From NCBI RefSeq assembly GCF_022344005.1, contig NZ_CP092196.1, forward strand, positions 248,001 to 312,000: DNA of 64,000 nucleotides, given 5' to 3'. This document shows, piece by piece, positions 9,786 through 18,700 of this stretch; positions within the stretch are counted from its first letter, which is position 1; the number at the start of each line of letters is the position of its first letter. This DNA is from Deinococcus sp. KNUC1210. Lineage in GTDB: Bacteria > Deinococcota > Deinococci > Deinococcales > Deinococcaceae. The notes below the pieces were generated by a model. That model saw nothing but the letters and a program-made list of their open reading frames with translations. It was not told the DNA's origin and ran no database searches. Position numbers and translations under genes: made by a program.

Positions 9786-10393
9786 TCTGCCTGGCGCCAA
9801 AGGCAGTTCAGGAGGAGGGCGACCAGGCGTCGAGCGTTGATTGGTCGTTCCTTGTTGCTGTTGCTACAGAGGCTTCCGACGCCCCACATCAATTCCAGTG
9901 CTTCAACGTCCGGGCGAATCTCTCCCGCTTCGGCCGCTGCTTTAATCAGGGTGGTACAGACTGGAACCAGGCGATTGAGAAAATAGGCGTGAAGCGCGTC
10001 GAAGCTGGGTTTGTCGGATTGCAGCGCGGCGGCAAGGCCATGTTTGGTGGTCAGGAACTCAACGAACAGGTGAATTCAGGCCTGCAGTGCGGCGTAGGGG
10101 GTGGCGCTGCTGTGCAACAGGGTAGGCGCGGCTTCGACGCAGGCTTCGACGTGGTGGCGGTAGACTGCCACGACCAGATCAGCCCGGGTAGGGAAGTGTC
10201 GGTAGAGCGTGCCCATGCCGACCCCAGCATGGAGGGCAACGTCACGTACCGGGACATCCACGCCCGCGCTGACGAAAAGGTTGGCCGCGGCGTCCACGAT
10301 CTTCTGAATGTTGCGGCGGGCGTCACTGCGTTTGGATGTGGTGGACGGTGGGGAGTTCTGTGCACGGGCGTCATTGGCGGGTTGATCCGGCAT
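9779..10393 (-). pseudogene. TetR-family repressor interrupted by one TGA codon
   Basis: The N-terminal half has the TetR helix-turn-helix (IVDAAANLFVSAGVDVPVRD, then VALHAGVGMGTLYRHFPTRA). After codon ~105 the frame meets TGA at 10076-10078, where the family suggests Trp. It continues without a shift through a normal ligand-binding half (IHLFVEFLTTKHG, then VPVCTTLIKAAAEAGEIRPD) to a stop at 9779. The full length of ~204 residues is normal. A single TGG to TGA change explains the lesion. It is divergent from an SDR gene and two palindromic operators lie between them. The truncated product would keep the DNA-binding domain. Confidence 0.85.
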
Positions 10394-10415
10394 GGGGTGA
10401 TATCCTCGATTGACA

Positions 10416-10458
10416 AGTGGAACGGTGTTCCGTATGCTTGTGGAACGTCGTTCCACTT
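10416..10458. promoter_or_regulatory. two TetR-type operators
   Basis: Two palindromes occur 22 bp apart: GTGGAACGGTGTTCC at 10417-10431 and GTGGAACGTCGTTCCAC at 10440-10456. Both match GGAAC-N4-GTTCC and lie between the divergent tetR and SDR genes, as expected for an autoregulated pair. Confidence 0.75.
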
Positions 10459-10499
10459 CTTACAGGATACCGGTCCTGGCAGCGACGAAGGAGCTCTCC

Positions 10500-11258
10500 A
10501 TGCAAGATCAACGTGTCGCCCTCATCACCGGGGCCAACCAGGGCATTGGCCTCCAGGTTGCTCACGACCTCGCGGCTCACGGCCTCACCGTACTCGTCGG
10601 CTCAAGAACCCTCGCCAAAGGAGAAACGGCCGCGCAGGGCGTCGGGAAAGCCGCTCACGCCATTCAGCTCGACGTGACGGACCACGCCTCCATCGCCGCT
10701 GCAGCAGACCGCATCCGTACGGACTTCGGCCGCCTCGACATCCTGATCAACAACGCCGCCATTTCGAACACCAGCAAGCAGGATGGGATGTCGGTCGAGG
10801 AATATGCCAAGTTGACCCGGCCGAGCAACATTTCCTTCGAGGAACTGCGCGCCATCTGGGAGACCAACGTCTTCGGCGTCCTGGCCGTCTACCAGGCGAT
10901 GTTGCCGCTACTCCGCGAAGCTCCTGATGCCCGCATCGTGAATGTCTCCAGCGGTGCGGGTTCCCTGACCGAAAACGCCAATCCGGCCGCTCGCTACCGC
11001 TCCAGCTTCGGGCCTGGCTATTCGGCATCCAAAACCGCGTTGAATGCCCTGACGCTCGCGATGGCGATCGAGCTGGAGGAGACGAGAATCAAGGTCAACG
11101 CAGTTTCTCCCGGCTTTATCGGCACCAATCTCAACAACTATGCGGGAACGGGAACGGTGGAGGAAGGCGCCCGTGAAATCGTGCGCGTGGCACTCCTGGG
11201 TTCAGAGAGCCCCACCGGCACCTTCACGCGTGCGACTGCTGCGGTCATTCCCTGGTGA
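10500..11258 (+). CDS. short-chain dehydrogenase/reductase
   Basis: The 252-residue enzyme has the classical SDR layout: cofactor loop TGANQGIGLQ, LDVTD, the NNAA motif, the IVNVSSGAG strand, active-site YSASK and PGFIGTN. An Arg in VGSRTLAK after beta-2 favours NADPH. It is a soluble oxidoreductase reducing carbonyls, quinones or similar compounds; the substrate is unknown. The ATG at 10500 follows GGAGCTCTCC. It probably answers to the divergent TetR, which is broken here, so expression may be constitutive (inference). Confidence 0.93.
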   Translation: MQDQRVALITGANQGIGLQVAHDLAAHGLTVLVGSRTLAKGETAAQGVGKAAHAIQLDVTDHASIAAAADRIRTDFGRLDILINNAAISNTSKQDGMSVEEYAKLTRPSNISFEELRAIWETNVFGVLAVYQAMLPLLREAPDARIVNVSSGAGSLTENANPAARYRSSFGPGYSASKTALNALTLAMAIELEETRIKVNAVSPGFIGTNLNNYAGTGTVEEGAREIVRVALLGSESPTGTFTRATAAVIPW

Positions 11259-11351
11259 CCGCACGTCCCGGATGCCGTTGAGGAAACCAAGATTTTTTCG
11301 TCAGCACAGGCTGGATGGATGCGTTCCGTTGTCCTGATGTATGATCGCTGC

Positions 11352-12348
11352 TTAAATTGAGGTCGAGGCAGGCAGACAGCGTGGAAGGTGGATGGATCTC
11401 ACGCGTCGCCAGGCGAAACGCAGGCGTGCTTTGAGCTCGCGGGTGGTCCTGGCGCAGAAGTTCCCCGGCACATTGCGCTTCACGTACGCCCACACCCGCT
11501 CGATGGGATTCAGCTCCGGTGAGGAGAGTGGGAGATACAGCGGCGAGAGGCGCGGCTTGCCCTGGACGAAGGCGCTGACGGTCTTGTGGATGGCAGGGTT
11601 GTCGAGCACCAGCACAGTTTCGCCTGGGATGTAAAACAGCAGATGCTCCAAGAAGTTCAACCTCGGCCGTCTTGATCGCACCACTCAGCGTGTGCTGCAG
11701 AAACTGGCCCCTCGAGGGAATGGCGCCAATCGTCGAGCGCTTCTGCCAGCTGGTAGGAAAGCGGATCACCGGCGTCTGTCCTTTGAGCGCCTAGGTGCGA
11801 CGCACGACGCCCTTCAGGCTGAAGCCGACTTCATCCATATACATGAGTGTGGCGCCCTGCTCGACCTTTTTTCCGCCGCTGGATGTGTGGTCTGCACCCA
11901 AGTTCGCACCAACTGCTCGTTCTGCTCTCCGGCCCCCTTGCTCGGCTTTTGGGGCGTGAAGCCGAACAGATACAGCAGCCGGTATACGTGATCCGGGTGG
12001 TACCAGACCCCCAGTGCTCGACCAATCACGTCCCGCGCGCGGAGCGGTCCAGCTGGGATCAGGAAAACCCTGGGCAGCACCCTGCTGCAGGACGCTGCTG
12101 TGGTTCAGTTGCTCCGCGGTAAGCCGGGAGGGCCGGCCAGGAGTGGGCCGGGCTTCCAGACCACCCTGAGTTTTCAAGCGTTCCTTCCAGCTGTAGACCG
12201 TGTGGATGGAGACGCCGAACTGGTCCGCGATCTCCTGGTTGGTTCTCCCACCTGCCTGAGTAACCTTGAAGGCAGCAAGACGTCGTTCTTCCAGTTGTGC
12301 TCGGGTGTCCTTCGACGGGTACCACTCACTCATACGCAACTCGACCAA
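11352..12348 (-). pseudogene. IS630-family transposase, multiply frameshifted
   Basis: Across three frames on the minus strand one reads an N-terminal helix-turn-helix (NQEIADQFGVSIHTVYSWKE), then LGVWYHPDHVYRLLYLFGF, then the DDE residues in MYMDEVGFSL, VLVLDNPAIHK and PELNPIERVWAYVK. The order and spacing are those of IS630/Tc1-type transposases. At least two frameshifts separate the parts, so it is inactive. Confidence 0.85.
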
Positions 12349-12944
12349 CCACGACGTATGCAGGGATCAATAAAGGAACTCACGGCACAGAACGACGAGG
12401 GAACAAATACCTGAGGTCTTTGGGGCGTCGGACGGGCTGTACACCTTCTAGGTATCGCGCGGACATTTGTTGGACGGGGCAGCGGTTGGCAAGGCGGAAG
12501 TCGGTTCTTTTCGCACTAATGCGCGGTAGTTCGAAAGACCTGCCTTGCTCCATGCACGAACTTGAACAGCCACTTTCGACCCTACCTCTACCCCTCAAAA
12601 ACAATTCGAGGCCCCTTCCTGACCTTCTCAGGAGGGAGACCTGCTCAAGGCCGTCCAGCACGCGAATATTAGAATGAAGAAAGGGAACCGCCGATGCTGG
12701 ACAACCGGAGGCGGAACGCCAGAAGGACAGGGCGCACTGGGGGAGTGGAATACCCCGGCTCGGGCGGCAGCACGAGACTCGTCGCCTGCGCCCTCTGCTG
12801 CACGCGGCTCGTGCTGCGTACAGTGTGACGCGCGTACAACGTGCAGGCGGGCACATGGCGGATTAGGAATACGAGCAGCCAACGACTGTCTGTGCCACCG
12901 ATCATTCGTTCTGCAAGGCCCGGGAGGGATGGCTGTACCGCTCG
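12349..12944. other. no gene recognised
   Basis: Overlapping open frames on both strands are Ser/Arg/Cys-rich and look like chance frames in GC-rich DNA. The region lies between IS630 and IS3 relics and is probably decayed mobile DNA. Confidence 0.4.
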
Positions 12945-13262
12945 ATGTTCCTCGGTCTGCATTCGTGGAAGGAGGTGGGCTGGGCCATGGGTGACCGGCT
13001 GACGACCGATTTGCCGTTGACAGCCTGACAGATGGCCATCTCAGGGCGGAATCCGCCCCTGGGAGTCATTTCGTAATACACGTACAGGCGGCTCTCAAGG
13101 CAGGCGGAGCGGTACCAAGGATGGGCAGGAAAGGGGATTGCGTTGAGAACGCGGTGGTGGAATCGCTCTGTTCGACGCTGAAGCGAGCGTTGCTGTCGGG
13201 AAACGTGTTTCACATGCGCCAGGAGGGGCGCAGTCAGGTCTTGAGTCTCTGGAGGTGTTCTT
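12945..13262 (+). pseudogene. IS3-family transposase OrfB relic
   Basis: The plus strand encodes VGWAMGDRLTTDLPLTA, then after two stops QAALKAGGAVP, MGRKGDCVENAVVESLCSTL and FHMRQEGRSQV. The block NAVVESLCSTLK contains the last catalytic Glu region of IS3 OrfB integrases. Stop codons and the missing N-terminal half make it a fragment. It ends a few bases before a 111-bp MITE copy. Confidence 0.65.
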
Positions 13263-13267
13263 GGTTA

Positions 13268-13378
13268 TTGATACCTGCGTACATCGGTGACACCGGGCTT
13301 CCATCGCATGAGCGTAGTGGAAAGCTCCCGGTCTGGCGCTCCGCTCCGGGCACCTGTCCCCAACGTATGCAGGCAATT
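13268..13378 (+). repeat. 111-bp inverted-repeat element (MITE-like), copy A
   Basis: The left end is TTGATACCTGCGTACATCGG. The right end, read on the other strand, is AATTGCCTGCATACGTTGGG. Both match copies at 21756, 23062, 24713 and 50695. It is inserted between IS3 and IS6 relics and encodes nothing. Confidence 0.7.
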
Positions 13379-13481
13379 CCCAGACGTCACGCTGGCTCAG
13401 AGAAACGCGGTCAGAGAGCCAGCGTGCGTATTGGATGATGATCAGCGGACATCGATGGCGGGAGCGCGTGCGGTCAGTCAC
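13379..13481 (-). pseudogene. IS6-family transposase N-terminal fragment
   Basis: From a GTG at 13481 the minus strand reads MTDRTRSRHRCP, then IIQYARWLSDRVSLSQRDVW, matching the N-terminus of the IS6 transposase at 58299-59009. The copy ends exactly at MITE copy A. Confidence 0.6.
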
Positions 13482-13558
13482 GGACGCGCAGCCTCCCGCG
13501 CTGGAAGTGCCAGAACCGCGCTCACAGTCGGAGCAACCCAAGGGATTTCGTCAAACAG

Positions 13559-15691
13559 TCAGGGCGTCGGCTGCGCGACACCATTCATGGGGACAGGGAG
13601 AGGCGTGCTGCTGTCCGTGGTCGTACCGCTCCCCAACTGCCCATAATTGTTGGAGCCCCAGCTGCTCACCGTGCCGTCCGCCTTCAACGCCAGACTGTGA
13701 TAGTTGCCACCGGCGACACTGACCGCGTTCGTCAGGCCAGATACGGCCACAGGAATGTTGCTATTCGTGGTCGTGCCGTTCCCCAACTGCCCATAATTGT
13801 TGTAGCCCCAGCTGCTCACCGTGCCATCCACCTTCACTGCCAGACTGTGATAGTTGCCAGCTGCGACGCTAACCGCGTTCGTCAGACCAGTCACGGCCAC
13901 AGGAATGGTGCTAGTCGTGGTCGTGCCGTTTCCTAACTGCCCAACCGGGTTGAACCCCCAGCTGCTCACCGTGCCGTCCGCCTTCAACGCCAGACTGTGA
14001 TAGTTGCCAGCTGCGACGCTGACCGCATTCGTCAGGCCAGACACCGTCACAGGCGTGCTGCTGTTGATGGTCGTGCCGTTCCCCAACTCTCCGTCACCGT
14101 TGAACCCCCAGCTGCTGACCGTGCCGTCCGCTTTCAGTGCTAGATTGGAAATGTTGCCAGCCGCGACGCTGACCACGTCCGTCAGGCCAGACACGTCCAC
14201 AGGCGTGCTGCTGTCCGTGGTCGTGCCGTTCCCCAACTGCCCATAATAGTTGTAGCCCCAGCTGCTCACCGTGCCGTCTGCCCGCAATGCCAGACTGTGA
14301 AATCTGCCAGCCGAGACACTGATCACGTTCGTCAGGCCAGACACGGCCACAGGCGTGGTGCTGTTGGTGGTCGTGCCGTTCCCCAACTGCCCAACTGCGT
14401 TGTAGCCCCAGCTGCTCACCGTGCCGTCCGCCTTCAACGCCAGACTGTGAAGGTAACCGCCAGCGACGCTGACCGCGTTCGTCAGGCCAGACACGGCCCC
14501 AGGCGTGCTGCTATTGGTGGTCGTGCCGTTCCCCAACTGCCCGTAATTGTTGTAGCCCCAGCTGCTGACCGTGCTGTCCACCTTCACTGCCAGATTGTGA
14601 GCGTAACCGCTAGCGAGGGGCATGCGTGCTGGCGTGGTGCCGTTGACTAGCTGGCTGAGCAACAGCGTTCCTGTGCCAGCGTCTGTCGGGCAGCTGCTGC
14701 CTTTGAATACCTGTAAAGTGTGTGCGCCGAGCGACTCCATGGTCACCCGGTACCGATTCGGAAAGCTTGCCGTGCTGATGTTGCTCACTCTGGCCCCGTC
14801 GAAGCTGCACAGCACCGAGGCGATGCTCGTTCCATTTCGGTCGACATTCTTCACGTCGTAGTACGCTGGCAGGCTATCCGTGCCGATGGTCGGGAACTGC
14901 ACGTAGTTCCCGAAGCTCTTCGTTGTGCTGTTGTACTGCTGCACGGCGGAGGTGAGCGAGGTGCCGTCCTGCACCCCGATGAAATTCAGGTTGAAGTTGA
15001 ACGGGTTGTTCTTCGGATTCGCGTCAGCTGGCAGGTCCACCGCGAACGTCACCACCGCCGTGCCACCGGGGGCAAGTTGAGAGGCGACCTGCCAGCCGTA
15101 CGGCTTGACACTGCTGACACCCTGTCCAGTGGTGTCCACGCCGCTGGTGTCCAGGCCAGTCACGAACGGGCTCGATCCGGCGTCCGTCACCGCCTGCCCA
15201 GTGGCGCCGCTGAAGTTCTGACCTTGCACCGGGTTGAGGCTGCTAGCCTTGCTGGAGGCGTCGGAGCCGTCGAAGTACGTGACCCTGCTGAACACGGTGC
15301 TGCCACCGGTCGGGATGGCTGGCACGAACTTCAGGCTGTTGAGTGTCAGACCGGTGTTGTTGGTGACCTTGAAGGTTGCCTGCACATGGCGGATGCCGGT
15401 CGCCTTGACGACGAAGGTCGCGGATCCGAGGCCGTCGAAGGTAAACCCACCGCCCGCTGATTCAGGAACGTCGAAGAGGCTCTGCGATCGGAGAGGGGCA
15501 GCGAGTTGGGCGCTGGCGGCGAAGTCGCCCGTCCCGACGTTCTGGAAGGAAACCTGATACACCCCAGCAGGTGAGAGGGTACTGCCGACCGGAGTGGACG
15601 CGGTGGGCTGGGTGGTGAGGCTTTGCTGGGCGCAAGCGCCCAGCAGCAGGGCCGGGAGGAGCAGGAGGGAGAGAGCGGACCTGCGCCGCAT
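13559..15691 (-). CDS. RCC1-repeat lipoprotein
   Basis: The 710-residue protein starts MRRRSALSLLLLPALLLGAC, a signal peptide ending in a lipobox whose Cys would be lipidated, so it is probably anchored on the outer face of a membrane. Residues ~25-330 form a beta-rich region with a possible low-conservation adhesion fold. The C-terminal ~350 residues are seven RCC1 units of 50 residues (core ALKADGTVSSWGYNNYGQLG), the last one shortened. They should form a seven-bladed propeller, usually a protein-interaction or carbohydrate-binding surface. Start: GGAGGCAACTG precedes the ATG, and the stop of a small upstream frame overlaps it (TGATG). Confidence 0.9.
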   Translation of the reverse strand: MRRRSALSLLLLPALLLGACAQQSLTTQPTASTPVGSTLSPAGVYQVSFQNVGTGDFAASAQLAAPLRSQSLFDVPESAGGGFTFDGLGSATFVVKATGIRHVQATFKVTNNTGLTLNSLKFVPAIPTGGSTVFSRVTYFDGSDASSKASSLNPVQGQNFSGATGQAVTDAGSSPFVTGLDTSGVDTTGQGVSSVKPYGWQVASQLAPGGTAVVTFAVDLPADANPKNNPFNFNLNFIGVQDGTSLTSAVQQYNSTTKSFGNYVQFPTIGTDSLPAYYDVKNVDRNGTSIASVLCSFDGARVSNISTASFPNRYRVTMESLGAHTLQVFKGSSCPTDAGTGTLLLSQLVNGTTPARMPLASGYAHNLAVKVDSTVSSWGYNNYGQLGNGTTTNSSTPGAVSGLTNAVSVAGGYLHSLALKADGTVSSWGYNAVGQLGNGTTTNSTTPVAVSGLTNVISVSAGRFHSLALRADGTVSSWGYNYYGQLGNGTTTDSSTPVDVSGLTDVVSVAAGNISNLALKADGTVSSWGFNGDGELGNGTTINSSTPVTVSGLTNAVSVAAGNYHSLALKADGTVSSWGFNPVGQLGNGTTTTSTIPVAVTGLTNAVSVAAGNYHSLAVKVDGTVSSWGYNNYGQLGNGTTTNSNIPVAVSGLTNAVSVAGGNYHSLALKADGTVSSWGSNNYGQLGSGTTTDSSTPLPVPMNGVAQPTP
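13600..14620 (-). repeat. 150-bp tandem repeats encoding RCC1 blades
   Basis: About seven 150-bp units are strongly conserved at DNA level (for example CCCAGCTGCTCACCGTGCCG recurs). Differences cluster at blade-edge codons. Near identity suggests recent duplication or gene conversion and invites copy-number change. Confidence 0.82.
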
Positions 15692-15864
15692 CAGTTGCCT
15701 CCGTCGCTGGGGCCGGTCGGATTGAAGATGCCACGACTGCCGGGTCCGATCGGGATGGAGAGGATCAGCGTGACCGCACGCCACGCGCCCAGTGGGATCA
15801 GTCGAGGCGGGATGTATGGGAGATGAACGACAGGAGCAGCAGTAGTGTGTGGGGGCAGAGACAT
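15691..15864 (-). CDS. 57-residue leader ORF coupled to the RCC1 lipoprotein
   Basis: A small frame (MSLPPHTTAAPVV...) has a GAGG-type ribosome site and a hydrophobic segment AVTLILSIPIG. It ends with TGA overlapping the lipoprotein ATG by one base. The overlap and shared strand suggest translational coupling. I know of no family; it could be a non-functional leader. Confidence 0.48.
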   Translation of the reverse strand: MSLPPHTTAAPVVHLPYIPPRLIPLGAWRAVTLILSIPIGPGSRGIFNPTGPSDGGN

Positions 15865-16115
15865 GGAAACCTCGACAAGGCGATGAAGGGGCAATGGAGA
15901 AAACCTCCGGAAGCAACAACGGTCCTGTTCACCGAGCGGGGAACCTGAACCTTGCCGCCCGCCTCTGAGGCACTCTGGGCCTTCAGGCGTTATCGGAGCG
16001 GGAACTGATCGGAGCGTCAACGTTGCCAAGAGATCTCGACAACCATCGACCAATCCCAAGCGTAGCGAGCAGGAGGGTGAGGTGTCACCCTGCAAATGGG
16101 TGGTGACCTGCGGGG
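15865..16115. other. intergenic, promoter region of the leader/RCC1 pair
   Basis: No gene recognised. Open frames here extend from neighbouring coding regions. Confidence 0.35.
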
Positions 16116-16560
16116 TCACCGATTCGACCGCCCAGCTGAAGATGGCTCGTTCATCTCCTCTTGGCCTCTCCCGATGACCATCCTCGACTTTCTGAATTCG
16201 TAACAACTCGGCGCGATGCTCGAAGTGCTGAATCGTCGGGCCTTACGGGATACTTCCGATGGCCATGTGACGGGCTGATCCCGTGTATCGGATGATTCCT
16301 GTGGTTTGAGGGACCTGTCTTTGCTACTGAAGGCCAGGAAGGCTACCCAGCTGGTTGAGAGGATGAGCAGCACGCCCATCAGTGGATGTTGATCGGTGGT
16401 GCCAACAAACAAACACACGAACGCCCGGCATGTCTAGAAGGGCTTTTGTGGCGTCGAGCTGTGGAGTGGGCAACCAGGTGTTGATGATCCAGAGGGCAAG
16501 GCCGCCGAATTCAAGGAACGCCAGCAGGCTGGCGGCCAAGGCGACAAACTTATGCGTCAT
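16116..16560 (-). pseudogene. small two-helix membrane protein, frameshifted
   Basis: From the Met of MTHKFVALAASLLAFLEFGG a first transmembrane helix is read. Near 16420 a GTGTGTTTGTTTGTTGG tract causes a shift to a frame that continues with a second helix (GVLLILSTSWVAFLAFSS). Joined, the two pieces make a ~100-residue two-helix protein; the C-terminal end is uncertain. Its start overlaps the helicase relic by 11 bases. Confidence 0.42.
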
Positions 16561-16753
16561 GGGGGGTGCCTTCGAGCTGGCTCGGGTTGCTGAGCAAGGG
16601 ATGGAGTTCATTGGGCGCGAGCACGGCGAGGGCGTGGACGCCTCTGCTCAAGCTCACGTACAGCAGGTGGGTTTCGAACTCGGTCGCCGGATCATACGTC
16701 GCCGCATCCGCTCCACAGACAATCGCCGCATCAAACTCCAAGCCTTTCGCCAA
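16550..16753 (-). pseudogene. UvrD/HelD-type helicase C-terminal fragment
   Basis: The minus strand reads AKGLEFDAAIVCGADAATYD, then ETHLLYVSLSRGVHALAVLA. This matches motifs V and VI (KGLEFD; YVALSR) of superfamily 1 helicases. Everything upstream is missing; the adjoining bases belong to a response-regulator relic. Confidence 0.55.
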
Positions 16754-16756
16754 GGC

Positions 16757-17189
16757 TGCTGCTTATCGACGATGACCCTGTTGACGCAGTACTGTTCAAA
16801 GAGATCCTCGAAGACATCTCACCCGAAGTCAGCATCCATCACGTCGTGAACGGTCAACTCGCCCTCGATGCCCTCCTCACGCCCGGTCAACCGCGCCCGC
16901 ACTTGATTGTGGCTGACGTCAACATGCCTGTTCTGGATGGCCATACCTTTCTGTAACAAATCAAACTGCACCCACAAAGCTTGCGGTCAATTCCAGTCCT
17001 CATGCTCTCGACATCCGAATGCTCTCGACATCCGCTGAAGCGGAGGATATCCGGCGGGCCTATCACGGTCAGGCCAGCAGCTACCTCGTGAAACCTCGGG
17101 ACCTCGTCGAATATCAGCAGTTCCTGGAGAGCATGTTGACTTACTGGCACAGTACGGTTCGCCTCCCACCGGCTGAAGCCACGCTATGA
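16757..17189 (+). pseudogene. single-domain response regulator (Rcp1-like), broken
   Basis: The frame reads LLLIDDDPVDAVLFKEILED and LIVADVNMPVLDGHTFL, with the phosphoacceptor Asp in ADVNMP. TAA then appears at 16954-16956 where CAA is expected (FLQQIK). Further on, a 17-bp tandem duplication (two adjacent copies of atgctctcgacatccg) shifts the frame before SAEAEDIRRAYHGQASSYLV, where the conserved Lys follows (KPRD). The start is lost at the junction with the helicase relic. Confidence 0.8.
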
Positions 17190-17330
17190 GCGCAGGGGTG
17201 AGCGGGGCGTGGTGAGGGACGGGGACACGACTAACTTCATGGAATGGGGCTATGAAGCTTGCGCTGACTTCCCGGAAGCCCTTCGATACTGTGAGGACTA
17301 TGCCACCACGCTTCAGCGACGAGGACATTC
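17190..17330 (+). other. intergenic
   Basis: It contains GGTGAGGGACGGG (~17211), echoed near 17740 before the next gene. A 13-codon frame (17301-17342) overlaps the start of the following gene and could couple its translation. Confidence 0.3.
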
Positions 17331-17714
17331 ATGCCCGTTGACAATCTACGAGAAGCACCCGGCGTTCTGAACGTCCTTCTTAGCCTCACTGGTCTGTTTG
17401 CTCTGAGTTGTGGATACTTTTATTTCATCAACACGCGTCCACCGCCGCCTGAGCTCACGTATTCCGTCACCAGCAGTTGTCCTGTCGATGTGACCTACTC
17501 CATCACTGGCACGCGATCAGAACAGGTGTACAACGCCCCGAGTGGGTGGACAAAACACCTGAACGGCTTGCAACAGGCTCCGGCATTAGGGGCGACACTC
17601 AAGTGTAAAAACGGTCGTGTCACCGCCACCGTCACACCACGGAAAGGGATCGTCCACAGTTTCATCGCGACAGGCGACTATGCAGTGGCCTTGGTACAGA
17701 TTCGTGACTGGTGA
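17331..17714 (+). CDS. membrane-anchored hypothetical protein
   Basis: This 127-residue protein has one N-terminal helix (VLNVLLSLTGLFALSCGYFY), then a Pro-rich hinge and a ~85-residue beta-rich exported domain with two Cys (SCPVDVT, KCKNGR) that could form a disulfide. It resembles the small domains described for membrane-protein-tethered beta folds such as MmpS (low certainty). The ribosome site is GAGGACATTC. Confidence 0.58.
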   Translation: MPVDNLREAPGVLNVLLSLTGLFALSCGYFYFINTRPPPPELTYSVTSSCPVDVTYSITGTRSEQVYNAPSGWTKHLNGLQQAPALGATLKCKNGRVTATVTPRKGIVHSFIATGDYAVALVQIRDW

Positions 17715-17801
17715 TAGCCGTAAGCGGGGTCTGGTGAGGGACGGGAAAAGGATTTCGAGTGACGAAACTCCACGGCAGCAACTCACGAAGGTGGAAATTA
17801 T

Positions 17802-18398
17802 ATGAAACGATTCTTGGTTCTAAGTATATGCGCCGCCCTCACACTTACCCCTTCCCCTTCCGCCTTTGCCACCCAACGCAGTGATCAGCAGGTCGCCGTA
17901 ATGATAGAAGGCGACAGCCTGCGATCACGTCCCAACCCGAACGCTTCCGTGCTGAAGAAACTCCCAAAAGGCACCACGGTAACAGTGTCGTCCTGCTTTC
18001 CTGAATGGTGTGCAGTGAAGTACCAAAACGTCCCTGGATTCGTTCTGAAGGACATGCTCGTCGTCGCTGAGAATCCCGCTACATCGGTCAGCTTGCGAAT
18101 CCTACGCCTCCTCAACGTCACTGAATCCCACTGCCAAGATCTGCTGAAAGCGACACTGGTGGATCGACTTCAACGAGAGCTGGACACCCCGCTGCACTGC
18201 GCAAGGCTGCCACTCCCCGCCAACGTCGTACGGCAGCGAATCGATCAGGCATTCGCGATTGATCCAACGGCCCCATGGAAAGACTCCCCTGAGGCACTGA
18301 GCCGCTTCTTTTCTTTCGAGGACATGCCGCCAGCCGGAATGATCCTGTTTAAACAGCAACAGGTGGTCGTGGCTTTTCAGAGCACTGAGCGCTTGTGA
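17802..18398 (+). CDS. exported SH3b-domain protein
   Basis: The 198-residue protein has a signal peptide (MKRFLVLSICAALTLTPSPS...FAT) and a bacterial SH3 domain at ~30-90: DSLRSRPNPNASVLKKLPKG, TTVTVSSCFPEWCAVKYQ, then VPGFV. SH3b modules bind peptidoglycan or mediate protein contacts in the envelope. The C-terminal ~100 residues are unique, with a Cys pair (SHCQDL, LHCARL). It follows the previous gene by 87 bp on the same strand. Confidence 0.8.
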   Translation: MKRFLVLSICAALTLTPSPSAFATQRSDQQVAVMIEGDSLRSRPNPNASVLKKLPKGTTVTVSSCFPEWCAVKYQNVPGFVLKDMLVVAENPATSVSLRILRLLNVTESHCQDLLKATLVDRLQRELDTPLHCARLPLPANVVRQRIDQAFAIDPTAPWKDSPEALSRFFSFEDMPPAGMILFKQQQVVVAFQSTERL

Positions 18399-18700
18399 AG
18401 AGTCGCCTCCCTACGTGTACCTCGGTAGCGCGTAGGCAGACTAGTGGGTTGCAGGAGAAGCGGGGAAGCAACCTGCTGATACAGCACGATCAGACTCACA
18501 CCGAGTGAAACTGTCTGATGAGCGAGGCGTGGTGGGAGCTCTCTGCTTCATCCAGCGGGGGCATCCGCACTTTCCCTGACATCTCGAAGGCGAGTGGGTA
18601 CGGTAGAGGAAGGTTCAATTGCCAGGCGCCCGCTTCCTGGAACGGGTAAGCCGTGTTCAGGGCCCATACGCCAACTGGCACCTTCACATCCAAGGACACT
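18399..18700 (+). other. intergenic
   Basis: No gene is seen; open frames continue into the next gene or lie antisense to it. Confidence 0.35.

Noticed and set aside
9731..10927. A 398-codon plus frame across the TetR/SDR region
   Set aside because: It crosses the divergent promoter and reads antisense to tetR and out of frame with the SDR.
12380..12856. A 158-codon minus frame
   Set aside because: Arg/Ser/Cys-rich composition, no ribosome site or family; likely chance in GC-rich DNA.
13600..14620. CRISPR or minisatellite array
   Set aside because: The 150-bp units are in-frame RCC1 blades, not repeat-spacer units.
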